Positions 45,301-56,764 are shown, numbered from the stretch's first letter. The stretch: 64,000 nt of DNA from Acanthococcus lagerstroemiae (GCA_031841125.1 CM063108.1:10448142-10512141); one strand, 5' to 3'. Numbers and translations are program-made. The notes: generated by a model not told the origin, from the sequence alone.

Positions 45301-46709
45301 ATTCGGGCCCAATATCGTGTTGAAAAAGTGACAAATTCTGAATTTCGTAGAAGATGTCGATTTTTATATCGACTAAGTATAATTTATCAAGGAGAATTGA
45401 AATGGTTTAGCTATAACTCGTATCTATACATTATGAATTGTCATAAAATTAAAGCAGATAATAATAGTGTGACAGTGTAGCAGCTTAGATCATGTGGCAA
45501 CGGACTATTGACGACGCTCTACTTATAACAGAGGCATATTATTGGAATTCAAAGTAAATTTTAGTATTGAATGAATAATATCAATGGCGTAGCCAAGAGG
45601 GCGAGCTGGTCTGGACCCTTTGCCGACGTCGTCTTGTCGTGAGTGGTTTTTCTAATTTTAGCACTCCCGTAACACTCCTTCCTCCATTGATGAAGACAGA
45701 GCCCCCCCCCCCTCCCCTTGAAACACTAGGCTGGCTACGCGACTGAATATTATCCATTTTTCATGTTTATTTTTGTACAAACCGTACCACCCGTTGAAGA
45801 GATGATACGATGGTAAGCAGTAGGAATGGTTTTAATTTCAAGATTTCATTGCAATAAAAACATGGTGTGTTATTGTTGATGATATGCATAAGCTTACTGT
45901 AACCTCTACAACAATTCAAGAAGCATTTATCATCATGGGCTGAATACACTGTTAGAAAACTGCTTCTCTGAGTACAGCCGTATTCTTGTAAAATACCTCA
46001 GCTTATCTTTGTTCATGACTCAATAATCGGTGATTGGAAAAGGAGATGTATACCTAATTTAGAACAATTATGAAAATTTCTGTGCAACAGTTTGAAAGTG
46101 GTTCAAAAAAACGTGTCAAAGACAGCTTGGCCACTTTTAGAAAAGCATTCTTTGAGCCCGCAGATGACAGATCGGATGGCGAAATCAAAACGAACGATGC
46201 GAGTCTACATGTAAGTGCTACCTACGTAGTTTAGATAAATGACCGTTAAGGTTAAACGTTTGATTTCTAATTTTTACTTATGTGTATTTGTGCGCTGTGT
46301 TCGCAGTTTCTCCCCGATTCGAGAGAATGGCATGAGAAAGTGGGTGATAATCCTCTCACTCTGGTAGAAGAGTTTAATTTCGTTCAGTCGCCGTACTTTC
46401 AAGAGCTTTTAAGTGACGCAAGCACCCGTCTTGGTTTCAAAAAAACATTGTCACTTGGTATGTTGAGCCAACCCGATTTCCTAATTTTGTACTTAATGAT
46501 GTGAAAATCGTAGACGTGACGATAGTTTCTGGAGAAGCTACAGTAATGAATTTCCATTTTCAACTGTTCCACCGATTTTGAAATACCTACCTATTCCACT
46601 GATTCTAGATGATGTTGAACAAATGTATAAGATGTGTGCATATGAAACGGCGAATAGTCCTAAATCCAAACCAGCTTTTTGTGCTGCTTTCACTCCTTCG
46701 CAGTCAATG
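42392..46709 (+). CDS. Multiple inositol polyphosphate phosphatase 1-like, first six coding exons (partial)
   Basis: Exons 42392-42584, 43264-43386, 44983-45155, 46091-46210, 46307-46457 and 46609-46709 join in frame (intron phases 1, 1, 0, 0, 1) into 287 codons. Every intron has GT-AG ends, with GTAAG-type donors at most. Residues about 10-27 form a signal peptide (KIATIFTILPVLVSS). Exon 2 carries the histidine acid phosphatase signature LIRHGTRYGKL (catalytic His and Arg). Exon 3 matches the WTY-x-W..LTSAGKAEL block; exon 4 (FESGSKKRVKDSLATFRKAF) matches the second conserved Arg region; exons 5-6 hold the central domain with Cys residues of the MINPP1 pattern. In known members the enzyme removes phosphates from InsP6 and related compounds in the ER or outside the cell. 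The family's usual length is about 450-490 residues; the C-terminal third, with the HAE motif, is not found here, so exons must lie beyond the transposon-filled region or be lost. Confidence 0.88.
44226..44393 (+). other. Exon-like segment in MINPP1 intron 2
   Basis: Exactly 56 open codons are framed by TAATTTTTAG and CAG|GTATGT, good acceptor and donor sites. It encodes YCSGVKFGIDTYKHLHVDNG and a basic segment, with no domain that I recognise. Its phase (0/0) does not fit between the phase-1 exons of the host gene, so it is a relic of another gene, an unused exon or chance. Confidence 0.3.
44700..44752. repeat. (AAATAA)n simple repeat
   Basis: A-rich AAATA/AAAAATAA array in intron 2 of the MINPP1-like gene. 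Confidence 0.85.
45582..45745. mobile_element. hAT-like MITE in MINPP1 intron 3
   Basis: 164 bp. The ends are CAATGGCGTAGCC and GGCTACGCGACTG, and the 8-bp target duplication is AATAATAT/AATATTAT with one mismatch. Related to the element at 36332. Confidence 0.8.
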
Positions 46710-47969
46710 GTAAGTGTTGGTACATTTTCTCTGGAAATACTTTTCCAAGATTCATACTTGGAAGCGAAAACTCTAGCGAATACTATGGGACGACCCGCAT
46801 GTCGAGCTGAGGGCAATAGTATTTTTTTGTCCCCTAAAATCGTATTTATTTCTCTGTGGTCAAAAAAAAAAGCATTTGCTCATGCACAGTAAGATTACCT
46901 TAGTAACAAAAAAGCCGATATCAAAAATTCATGACTGAAAAAAAAAAGATGCCAAGGTGAATGAAGGTGGAGTAACCTTCGTGGGTCACTTTTCTTGAAT
47001 CAAGTTTTTTCCAGAAATAATGAGATAAGCTGATGTTTGAGGCTCGGAATGTTGTTAATGGCACCTAAGAAACATAATCTGAAAGTTCTTTTTGTTTTCC
47101 TGTAATTTGCCGCTGATTAGTAAGCGTCTGAAAATTGCATTTTGACCCGTGTTCAAATATCGTGGCCCGAACTTTGGCTGGCATGGCGTGGTAAAAATCT
47201 CGGTAACTAAATACTTTTTTTCTCCATGTTGAAGTAAATTATTTGTCCACTGCGTGCACTTACTTCTGAATAACGAAGCTGCAATAGAACACTGAAAATC
47301 CACGAATGGACGGAAATATTACGTATGACCCACTAAAGGAGAAAAATAGTATAGTATAATATGCATTAAGGGAGAGAAGTGAACGATTATACTTCTCTCC
47401 TGTGGTGCATACGACATTTTTTATCACACACACCTAAAAAGTGTACTGAAAAATCATAGGATTCTTCTCGTCAGTACTTTCTCTCCCGTTTTGGTTACTT
47501 TTGCTCCCGCATTCGGGATACAGCTTAAAAAGTCGCTCTTTACAACCAATAATGTGTTACATATGACGAACCACTATTTAGGTGTGTATGATGAAATTAA
47601 CTGCTAAAAAAATTTGAAGGTTGGCTAATCAACTGGTCGTTCATTAACTCAGTGCTGACGAAACTTACACTTTATAAACTCTATATGGTATATACCGTAG
47701 TCTTCCGGGGTAGTGTCCAAACGTGGGTCACTTCTGGATCAGAAAAGTGAATGAGTGACAGTCGTGAATACGTAAAACTTGCATTTGTTTTTACTCTGGA
47801 TCACTTCTCCGGATACAAACGGAAATATTGCTTGTTTCACGATGTGATTTTTGGTCGCATTGTTAATACTACGGCGCTTTTCTTCAAGTCGTTTCAAGTC
47901 GGTCCACAAAACTTTCTAAAGCTCAAAATGTCCTTTTGAATCTACTGAAGACGTATAAGTATGTAACAT
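46710..47969. other. No further MINPP1 exon or other gene recognised
   Basis: I looked for the conserved MINPP1 C-terminal blocks (Y-G..IN, HAE) and did not see them in any frame. AT-rich sequence; probably intron. Confidence 0.5.
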
Positions 47970-49054
47970 TAATTCATCATTATCATTGATTCGATTAGTT
48001 TCTCGAAGAGACATCGCGGTCTTTGGTTGTCGGATTCAGAGTGCATCAGCGTGCGCCATTTTTCCCGCTCTCGGGCTAATCTTATTGTGCATTCAGTGAA
48101 AGTAACTTATACCTCGTTGCCAATCAGATTAGGTCACATTATCTTATTGGCGATCTTCCCCTACCTCTTCCATTGTCGACTTTTCGCTGCACTACTATGG
48201 TTTACAGGCGGTTTCCTCGTGTTACATGCCCGAAGTACATAATTTAAAATTCTGACGAGTACATCAGATGACCGTCGTCTGTTGTCGTCTTTCTCACTGA
48301 GAACTGATGCGTTTGTCATCTTGGCTGTCCATTGTATCTGCAGCATCCGTCTCCAGTACCATATTTCCAGAGCGTCTATTCTCCTTTGTCCCACCTGTCG
48401 GATTATCCACGTTTTTGAGCCATGCAAGAAGATTGAGAACACCAGCGTGCGCACCAGCTGCTTTTTTGTGTTTTTGCTTATCACTCGTTCTCGCCATATC
48501 GCAAATCGCATATCCTATTTAGTCTAGTCATGACGCTTCTTGCCATCTGGATCCTTTTCTTGATCTTTCGTTCGCATCCACCGTTGTTGTCTACTTCGAA
48601 TCCCAGATATGTGAAATGATCCACAACCTCGACTTCGGCTATTTATTTGATGTTTGGTCTGTTATGCTTAGGTTTATCTACAATCATTTCCGTTTTCGAG
48701 CGATTTATTTCCGGGCTGTATTCCTTGATTTGGTTTCCAGCATCTGCAATAGTTGCTCCATTTCACTCACATCTGCCGCTGTCAGTATTGTATCGTTCGC
48801 ATATCTCAGATTAGTCAGCCTCGTTCCAACAACCATGATTCTACTCGTACCTTTCCTGGCTGCGTCAGAGTTCTCTCCTTCAAGAGTTTTCCTCATGATG
48901 TAACTGTTCCGCCCTCATAGAGTCTCTTGATTAAGAATATTAAAAATGCTTTGGTGCTCCGTCTCAATTAGGATCTCCCAGAACCTGTCCCATTCTATAC
49001 ATATACATAATCGAAGGCATGTTTATGTTCTATGAAGCATATTATAGAACCATC
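47970..49054 (-). pseudogene. Outer LINE, 3' half (RT palm to C-terminus)
   Basis: On the minus strand: a CFIEHKHAFDYVYV-like block (first catalytic Asp region mutated, near 49030), LRYANDTILTA at about 48780-48815 (Y-A-N-D in place of Y-A-D-D), then LVRTLVFSIFLHGSKTW, RIDALEIWYWRRMLQIQWTA and the C-terminal tail to about 48161. A 3' end with AATG-type repeats lies near 47970-47995. Several frames are needed, so it is dead. The 5' half continues at 52983-53420 beyond the nested insertions. Confidence 0.82.
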
Positions 49055-49749
49055 AGTAGTATATGCGTCACTTGATACCACTTTTAGTTCTCCTAGTAGT
49101 CCTAGAGCGCCCAGAAACACCCGAGTATTAACATTTTCCGTTGTTTGGTGCCCGACAATTCCACTACGTCAGGGGCGGAAATAAAGAAATAAAGGGGAGC
49201 CGGGGGGAGGGGGCTAAACCACCTCCAGTTTCAAAATTAGCCCCCCTAAATGAAAAATGTAAAACTATACGAGTACCGCTATTATTGTTTGTGATGTTGT
49301 GTTTTCTTCTTCTCCTTCTTCTTTTTTTTTCTTATAAAGGAAGCATTACAGAAAAAAATCTATTTTTTCTGTTGTTTTTTTTTTTGGAATGGGGGTGGGT
49401 GGGGGCTATGATAGTTAACTTAGACCATAGGCTTAAGTGAGTTGGTTTAAGTGAGTTCAATACTATCGCCCTCCAATTTTAAGGGATGAAGAGTATAGAG
49501 GAGCCTAATCGTGATACCACTGATAACGAAAAAGACTAAGGTAGATGTGTGTGAGTGCCCAAAGTAAGTAAAGTGCAAAGTTCAAAGCTGTTTGAGAACC
49601 GTCTTTCCAAAGCATCAGTCAAAAGAAAATACCAATATAAATACACATTTTGCGCCTTACATTCCACATAATAATGACTATAGACAAATTCAAAAGAAAA
49701 CTAGAACATGTTTAGTATAATATTATAATGATAGTTATGAGAAGGTTAT

Positions 49750-51290
49750 CAGTCCAGTTGGATGCAGCTCCCCATTTCTTCTTATCTTGTGCAAGTTCTT
49801 TCATTTCTAAATAACTCTTACATTTGATATCCTCGATTATCTGTTGAACATACTATAATCTTTGCTGACCGACTCCATTTTTTCCTTCCACCTTTCCTTC
49901 TAGCAGGAGTGATATTCATGGGTACCTCAAGTTATACCATATTAGTTTATCATGATTCCTCATCTTCAAACAATTCCAAATCAGTCCCATAGTCAGAGTT
50001 TATGTGTAGGTGGGGCTCTATGAACCTATTGGGGGGGCTGAGGCTGACATTTTTTTACAAGCGAAGAGAAAAGTGTACATGCGTTTTATGTTTTATTTCA
50101 ATGGGTGTCTCGCCTCGTTGTCTAAACAGGCTCAGATAATTTAGCGAGAATATACTGGGGCCATTACATACAAATCTCATTCCCAGTCCAAGAGTCCCAA
50201 ATTAGTTAACCAAATTTTAGTTCTAAATTTTAAAATGTTTCTGTGATATTAATTCTCTTATCCCTTCTTTCTTTCTCGTTCAGTGTAATGATGATTTTTT
50301 TAAATAGTGGTATCTTTGCCTAGGGGCTCAGTCCCAGCTTGCCCCCCCCCCCATGGCTACGGGACTGTTCCAAATATCTATTTTACCTGCTACTCTGTTA
50401 AGTATTTCCTCCTTTTTTACCTTATCCATCCATTTGATTTTAAGTATCCACCTATAGCATCATATTTCAAAAGCTTCGATCACTTTCTTCTCTGGTTTTC
50501 CTATGGTCCAAATTTCACATATATACAGCGCTCCACCCCAAACATAAGTTTTCAAAAATAATTTTTTGATTTCCAGATTTGTTTTTGATTTGAATAAATT
50601 ATTAGTTCGGTAAGACTCTAATGTACCTTGGGCTATTCTACTACTACAATATCCTTTTTACTTTTTCCACCTTCTGTTATTTTACTCCTGCTTGAGCAAA
50701 ATTCTCTTATCTACTTCCGCAATTACCTAAACAATTTTTATTTCAAGCTATCATGTTCACATCAATTACACACCATCACTTTAGATTTATTTATTTTTTA
50801 ATATTTTCATACAATATTTTAACTCAAAATCTCCTCAATTCTATTTAAAATATTTTCCAAATCAGTGCTTCCTTCAGTTAATAAGACAATTTCATATGCA
50901 AATCTGAGCATCTTAACATCTTTACTCACTCTCCATACATCGGTAGTCCTGCTTCGAATTTATCTTTTATTTTTTTCATAGCCCACTCTATGTACAAATT
51001 AAATAATACTGAAGATAAGGAGCACCCCTGCCTTATACCTTGTTTTCGTATTTGCCTCCCCTTTCTCTCCTTCTACATATTCTTAATGTAGTTTTCTGTC
51101 TGTTAAGTGTAAAATAACTTGACTTTCTTCCTTACCTATTCTTATCCTTTTTAGAATATCAAACATATTATCCCATTTAACATTGTCGAAAGCTTTTCCA
51201 GTATCAACGAATGCCATACATGTATCTTACCCCCTTTTAAGTCTCTCATCTATAATTGAACCACATAGTTCAGAAACAATGTGAGTCCAA
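49750..51290 (-). pseudogene. Nest level 4: LINE RT fragment (second LINE)
   Basis: Minus-strand blocks in order: MAFVDTGKAFDNVKWDNMFD (about 51160-51220), RKQGIRQGCSLSSVLFNLYI (about 50990-51050; usual GCPLSP), LRFAYEIVLL (about 50895-50920; the Asp pair is lost), ICEIWTIGKPEKKVIEAFEI and WILKIKWMDKVKKEEIL (50400-50530), then LLEGKVEGK and the QDKKKWG tail (49760-49900). It is a full RT-to-C-terminus run with many stops. It differs in sequence from the outer LINE. Confidence 0.82.
49982..50367. mobile_element. Nest level 5: 386-bp hAT-like MITE
   Basis: The ends CAGTCCCATAG and CTACGGGACTG are flanked by an exact 8-bp target duplication TTCCAAAT (49974-49981 and 50368-50375). The site lies in the C-terminal part of the level-4 LINE, which reads on continuously when the MITE is removed. 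Confidence 0.88.
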
Positions 51291-51299
51291 AAATTCTTA

Positions 51300-52060
51300 G
51301 ACGCGCAATATTGCGAAGTCCCATTGCATTATAGCTTTGTTATGAAATATTATATCTCATGGCTCGTGGTATTATAAATAACACTATTCACTTTGTAAGG
51401 TTGAAAGGTAATCACAATAGAAAACTGGAAAACTAAAAAAAAACCTTCCATATACCTACATACATTATGAGCCTTCACAACAGCAACAGATGATGAGGGG
51501 TTTAGATATGTGAAAATAAACACAACAACGACAGTCGTGAAGTCCCTCTGATACGCTCCCCGACACGAATTCAGTAGTTGATATTTCCATGGAAGTTTAT
51601 TTATCTTCCAGCCATGGGTATACTTGAGTGAAAACTATAACTCCAGCCATGTGCTCATTGATCTTGATCTTTGCCGTGTCCTGCGCGACTACAGTTCTTC
51701 TTCTTTTCTCCTTCTCATTTCCAGCCCAGTTCAGCTCACAGTACTCTAGCTGTTCATGGTGACAATTCAGTACAGTGGTTGATATTTCCATTTTCTTCCA
51801 GCCATGATTGTACTAACTTAAGTAAAACAGTACCATGCCCCCCAACACAAAGTCAGTCCGTATGATTTAGCTCTTCATAGTGACAATTCAGTTCAGTAGC
51901 TGACATTTCCATGGAAATTTATTTTCTTTCAGCCATGTGCTCACTGATCATGATCTTTGCGGCACCTTGCGCAACTACAGTCTCCAGCCGTGTTGTTAAT
52001 AGAAATTTACATGGAAATTGTTTTTAATAGGGTATGGAAGCATAACTATGAAATTTTACA
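51300..52060. repeat. Repeats inside the level-3 element
   Basis: Three diverged copies (about 51545, 51720, 51845) of a unit with TTCATRGTGACAATTCAG, TTGATATTTCCAT and TTCCAGCCATG. Related text occurs at 40191-40345. No gene. Confidence 0.65.
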
Positions 52061-52982
52061 ATATGTGTCTCTGTAGGAGACACGTGCAGTTTTTGCAGCC
52101 ATTTAAACTTAGAGTTTCAAGTGTTGGCAGCCCTGCGATATGTGTGAGTGATCACGTATGATTTACCATAAGCGTGTAGCAAACTTCAACTATCATTAAG
52201 TTAATTAGAAATTTACTTTCAAAGAAAATTTGTCCTAAATTCGACTGCATCATCGCCAAAAAATTAAATTATAATCAGTTCTACTGGCAGAATAATTTTT
52301 CCTCTGGTTTTTACCCTACTGAAGATAGCAGTGATTCTATTTGAAAGTACACATGATCACTCACTCATTTTCACCGGCAAACACCCGCGTAGGTAGTTTT
52401 GCAGCGCACTCTAGTGCAGGTTTAAATCCCAATTGTTAATAGAAATGTCTATAGAAATGTTGACTACTGAGGCACGTTTTTTGCTCAAGTATACTCAGTA
52501 GTATGATGTCATAGTAACAGGAGTATGTCGGAGGAGCATACCCCCACCCCCATTACCACCCCCCAGAAATCTTTGCAGGAGTGTATTGAACAACTTCTTA
52601 AAGTTTCATAGCAATTAGATAAACAGTATAGTAAAGTCTGCAGCCATGTTGTTAATAGAAATTTCTCTGGAAAGATGAAGGGGACACACACACACACATT
52701 AACAGAAATTTCCACGGAAATATGAAGGACATAGATAGACAGACATACATTCATTTTTATATATATAGAAGATTTTAGGCACTGGGGCTTCAGCCCCCCC
52801 ACCAAGTTTTCGCTCTATTTCTGCCCCTGACTATGTGGAACATTCCGCGTATCGAATTAAGAATCGTCTAGCATCAAGTAATGGAAAATGGCGGATGTCA
52901 ATACTTGGGTGTTTCTAAGTGCTCTAGTATAAGAACTGCTAAAATTAGGATCAAATTGGTATGAAGTGACGCATATACTACT

Positions 52983-53420
52983 ACCATCTGTGTTGTACTC
53001 TGGTCTTTTCAGTGAGCTGTTCTAGGTTCATAATATCTGCTCTCTAGTGCCGCGTCCTCTGACAAATCCTACTTGTTCGTTTGGAATTTGATCGGCCATT
53101 ACGGTATACAGTCTATTGTATGTTATCATTGGCAGTACTTGGCTTACGTGTGAGATTAAGGAGATCGTTATATGGTTCTCATATTTTTCTAGAGCGCCTT
53201 TTTTGTGAATCGGGATGAAAACTGATTTGCCCCATTCATCCGGCCCTCAGGCATTATTGTTTGTGAGATATACTATTGCATTATCTACTCTTCGATCATT
53301 ATTCTCGGTTCTAGTTCACAGCTTCTCACAGTAAACCTTCCAGGCTTCTGCCACTTCGGTTTTCAGTTCGTTCTTCGTTATCATTCTGTATGATCATGGC
53401 TCTTACCTTGATTGCCCAAA
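52983..53420 (-). pseudogene. Outer LINE, 5' half (RT fingers)
   Basis: Minus strand: a SFIPIHKKGALEKYENHITI-like block, SLISHVSQVL and QVGFVRGRGTREQI, the standard RT fingers order. The reading continues into the 3' half across the GATGGT junction (AFD-type block at about 49030). The endonuclease is not seen upstream. Confidence 0.8.
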
Positions 53421-54009
53421 TTTAAAGAATAAGCTCACCCGGGAAGAAAAATTGACGAACACTTTTTTATTGCCCAAAAAATGCGACTTTTTCTGACAAC
53501 ATCTAGTCATCTATGAAATAGCACTCACATCTTTATCACTCTGAAATGTGTAAGTGAACGGTAAAGTGTGCGGGCTGAGTTGCTGTGATAGTACAGGGAT
53601 AATTACGGCAATTTCGCTATTATTGGATCAGTGGAACTCGAGTTACAGAGGTGACCCACCAATGAGACACCAACCCACGAATGGTATACTTTACCTCACT
53701 ATCGAGTACTCTTTTTCATTTGAAATCTTGCCGCCTCCTCCCCCTGCAAAAATAACTCGTTTCAGCCTGAGCGAAGATTGTATTTCAATTTATTAATAAA
53801 ATCATATTTTTTGATGGATAGATGAAAATGGAAGATTAAGTAGAACATATCAGTGGCGAAATTTGGAACAATAGAAACGCGCCCGATTGCGAACACAAAT
53901 TCCATAAATATCCTTCTGATTGCTGCGCACTCTTAGTTTTTTCTACAGTTCTCTTCAAATTTTCTTAATAATGCATTATCTGAATGACTATATAGTGGCT
54001 GTTCATCTT
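53421..54009. other. No gene recognised
   Basis: AT-rich with no supported coding sequence. It does not match the sequence after the 3' LTR of element A, so the end of the inverted duplication lies in the gap. Confidence 0.5.
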
Positions 54010-54509
54010 NNNNNNNNNNNNNNNNNNNNNNNNNNNNNNNNNNNNNNNNNNNNNNNNNNNNNNNNNNNNNNNNNNNNNNNNNNNNNNNNNNNNNNNNNNN
54101 NNNNNNNNNNNNNNNNNNNNNNNNNNNNNNNNNNNNNNNNNNNNNNNNNNNNNNNNNNNNNNNNNNNNNNNNNNNNNNNNNNNNNNNNNNNNNNNNNNNN
54201 NNNNNNNNNNNNNNNNNNNNNNNNNNNNNNNNNNNNNNNNNNNNNNNNNNNNNNNNNNNNNNNNNNNNNNNNNNNNNNNNNNNNNNNNNNNNNNNNNNNN
54301 NNNNNNNNNNNNNNNNNNNNNNNNNNNNNNNNNNNNNNNNNNNNNNNNNNNNNNNNNNNNNNNNNNNNNNNNNNNNNNNNNNNNNNNNNNNNNNNNNNNN
54401 NNNNNNNNNNNNNNNNNNNNNNNNNNNNNNNNNNNNNNNNNNNNNNNNNNNNNNNNNNNNNNNNNNNNNNNNNNNNNNNNNNNNNNNNNNNNNNNNNNNN
54501 NNNNNNNNN
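54010..54509. other. Assembly gap (500 N)
   Basis: Exactly 500 N, so probably a placeholder of unknown real size. It hides the integrase end and 3' LTR of copy C. Confidence 1.
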
Positions 54510-55136
54510 ATTCATTTCTCACACAGCGAATCCGGTTTACCAAGGTCTGGTTGAGGCGGTCGTTCAAACCGTTGGAAAAGGCGGAGTCTACTGCAGTGTA
54601 GATATGACTGATATTCAAGTTCTTGCAATACAATGAAAATTCACCAGAAGATAATCCGCCATATTGATCAGTAAGAAGAATGCTGATCTGAGTCTTCCTT
54701 TGTACTGAGTCAATTAGCGAGATCATTTCTCCCGAAGTCTGACCCTTGGAACATAGAATATACGCATACCTAGAAAAGTGGTCGACAAGAAGATGCATAT
54801 AATGGAGAGCCGGATGATATTTGGAAAAGCCACCTATGGTGTCGAGTGACATGATTTGAAACAGTGTGGAAGGAGGACCGAGGATGCCTAAGCAAGCTGT
54901 ACGACAAGGACGACGAGATTTATTTTTCAGACATACCTCACATGATGAGCAATATTCATGAATAATACTGTATATAGCAGGAAAAGTGAAATCGTTTGAA
55001 ATAATGGCTATCATATGTTTCGAGCCGATGTGACCAAACTTATCGTGAATCATTTTGACAAGTGATTTACCCATATCAGGGTTCAATAAAATGCGAAATT
55101 TACCGCGTATTTTTCTATACGTTACGTTATTTTTTA
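54510..55136 (-). pseudogene. Integrase of element C (partial)
   Basis: Zinc-binding HDKFGH and CSSCEVC, and catalytic Asp in MSLDTIG and LLTDQYGG. The third acidic position is present as SNGLNDRLNQ, with Asp in place of the Glu seen in D (SNGLNERLNQ). It is cut by the gap before the GPY/F module. It is separated from RT by the extra A near 55130. Confidence 0.9.
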
Positions 55137-56623
55137 ACGACATCCAGACTTGATTTAATAATACCCAATTGCATAGAAATAATATCGCTATTGGAAAGGA
55201 AATATATTGAAGGGATGATAGGTATGGGAACAGGTGGATCAGGAGTTGGATTGAGTACAGGGTTTCTCGAAAGACAATCGGCCTCGTGGTTGGATGAGCC
55301 GGGATTATAAAGGATAGTGAAATCGAACTGTAAAAGTTCGTTGGCCAAATCGCCAAGCTCTTCGTTGGGACGAGCCTTCAGATTGAGATTTTGAAGAGGT
55401 TTGTGATCGGTGTACACAGTGAAGTGGCGTCCAAGGAGCCAATAGCGCCAATACTGGATGGCCTCACGGATGGCATAGCTTTCGATATAAATAACTTTCT
55501 TTTTTTTCTCCACTTCTGACAATTTTTTTGAGAAATAGGCTACTGGCATCAAGGAGCTGTCAACCTGTTTCTGCTTCAGCACCGCTCCTATACCCACCCC
55601 ACTGGCATCAGTGTAGATGAATATAGGCCGAGTACAATCAAAGATTGCCAGAATAGGAGAGGAAGTGAGGAAATCTTTTAATTTATCGAAACTTTGCTGA
55701 CATGAGGGGGACCAAGAGAAGGATACGTTTTTTTGTTGGAGGTTGTGAAAAGGCTCCAGTAAAAGAGAGGAATTTGGAATAAATTTGCGATAAAAATTTA
55801 CTTTGCCGAGGAATTCACAAATTTTTTGGTGCGAGGAGGGAATAGGGAAATTTTTTATAGCGATTAAGTTGTCATTTAACGGTTTGACAAAATTCGGGCT
55901 AATAACATGACTAAGATAACAAATTGAATGTTTAGAGAAATTACATTTATCAAAGTTTAGACGAAAGCCTTCGCGATAAACGGCTGAAATAACTTGCTGG
56001 ATGTGCAAAATGTGATCATCGAGAGATTGAGAGAAAATAAGTATATCATCGAGGTAGTTTATACAGAAATCAGATAATTTATAAGTTTTAATTATCGTAG
56101 ACAAAATTCGCTGGAAACCCGAAGGCGCGTTTTTTAAACCGAACGGCATGACGCGCCAGTGATAGTGGCAAGACTGCGTAATGAAGGCGGACTTGTGTCT
56201 ATCGGAGGCACAAATTGGAATCGAATGAAAAGCCGCGTTTATGTCTAAAGCCGAGAACCAAGAACATCCTCTGGTTTTTACAAGTATATCATCGATGAGA
56301 GGAAAAGGATGACATTCGGGAATGATCAATTTGTTGAGTTTGCGGAAATCCACACACATCCGGGTTTTGACTTTGACGCTGCTTAAACCATCCTTCTTGT
56401 ATTGAAGAGTGACTGGAGAGGCAAACGGGGAGGACGAAAGAGAAATCATCTTAAATTTAAGAAGGTCGGAACACTGCCTTTCGATTTCATCCTGATCCCC
56501 GTAAGAGCAGCGGTAGGGCTTCTTTGCAACATATGTATCTTTCGATAGGCTAATAGGACACTCGTATTTCGTTACATTACCAACATTGAATTTGTGACGA
56601 GCAAAAGCGGAATGATTTTTCAA
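55127..56623 (-). CDS. RT-RNase H of element C (open, 498 residues)
   Basis: The RT blocks are as in A and undamaged: MCVDFRKLNKL, LDINAAFHSIPI, MPFGLKNAPS, YLDDILIF. RNase H is complete: IYTDASGVGIGAVL, the KKKKVIYIESYAIREA block with catalytic Glu, VYTDHKPL, NHEADCLSR. It is the best-preserved RT of the A/C family. It is not linked in frame to protease because of the LINE 3' end and the 26-bp deletion. Confidence 0.92.
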   Translation of the reverse strand: MKNHSAFARHKFNVGNVTKYECPISLSKDTYVAKKPYRCSYGDQDEIERQCSDLLKFKMISLSSSPFASPVTLQYKKDGLSSVKVKTRMCVDFRKLNKLIIPECHPFPLIDDILVKTRGCSWFSALDINAAFHSIPICASDRHKSAFITQSCHYHWRVMPFGLKNAPSGFQRILSTIIKTYKLSDFCINYLDDILIFSQSLDDHILHIQQVISAVYREGFRLNFDKCNFSKHSICYLSHVISPNFVKPLNDNLIAIKNFPIPSSHQKICEFLGKVNFYRKFIPNSSLLLEPFHNLQQKNVSFSWSPSCQQSFDKLKDFLTSSPILAIFDCTRPIFIYTDASGVGIGAVLKQKQVDSSLMPVAYFSKKLSEVEKKKKVIYIESYAIREAIQYWRYWLLGRHFTVYTDHKPLQNLNLKARPNEELGDLANELLQFDFTILYNPGSSNHEADCLSRNPVLNPTPDPPVPIPIIPSIYFLSNSDIISMQLGIIKSSLDVVKK

Positions 56624-56653
56624 GATTAAGTCTTGAATTAATTTCTGTGTATT

Positions 56654-56764
56654 CGTTCCCCTCGGTACTGATGCGATGCCCGAAAGGGTAGTTTCTGGTG
56701 CCGGGGGTGCGGTGTCTCAGGGGCCACTTTGGCATGCGTGCATCGCCATACGTCCCACAACACC
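56654..56764 (+). mobile_element. 111-bp R1-type LINE 3' end in copy C
   Basis: Same insertion as at 25544-25654, with the same 14-bp repeats (56640-56653 and 56765-56778). It predates the duplication. Confidence 0.88.

Larger units (their letters stand above)
49170..52829. mobile_element. Nest level 3: CAGGGGCGGAAATA element
   Basis: TIRs are CAGGGGCGGAAATA and TATTTCTGCCCCTG, and flanks are ACTACGT/ACTATGT (7 bp, one mismatch). 49170-49740 and 52060-52829 match the two halves of the 978-bp element at 2080-3057. The middle is filled by a LINE and other repeats. No transposase is seen. Confidence 0.8.
49055..52982. mobile_element. Nest level 2: long-TIR element split by later insertions
   Basis: About 110-bp inverted ends start AGTAGTATATGCGTCACTT. 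GATGGT, read on the LINE strand (ACCATC at 49049-49054 and 52983-52988), is the 6-bp target duplication in the outer LINE. Only the arms (49055-49162 and 52837-52982) belong to this element; the CAGGGG element sits between them. Confidence 0.75.
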
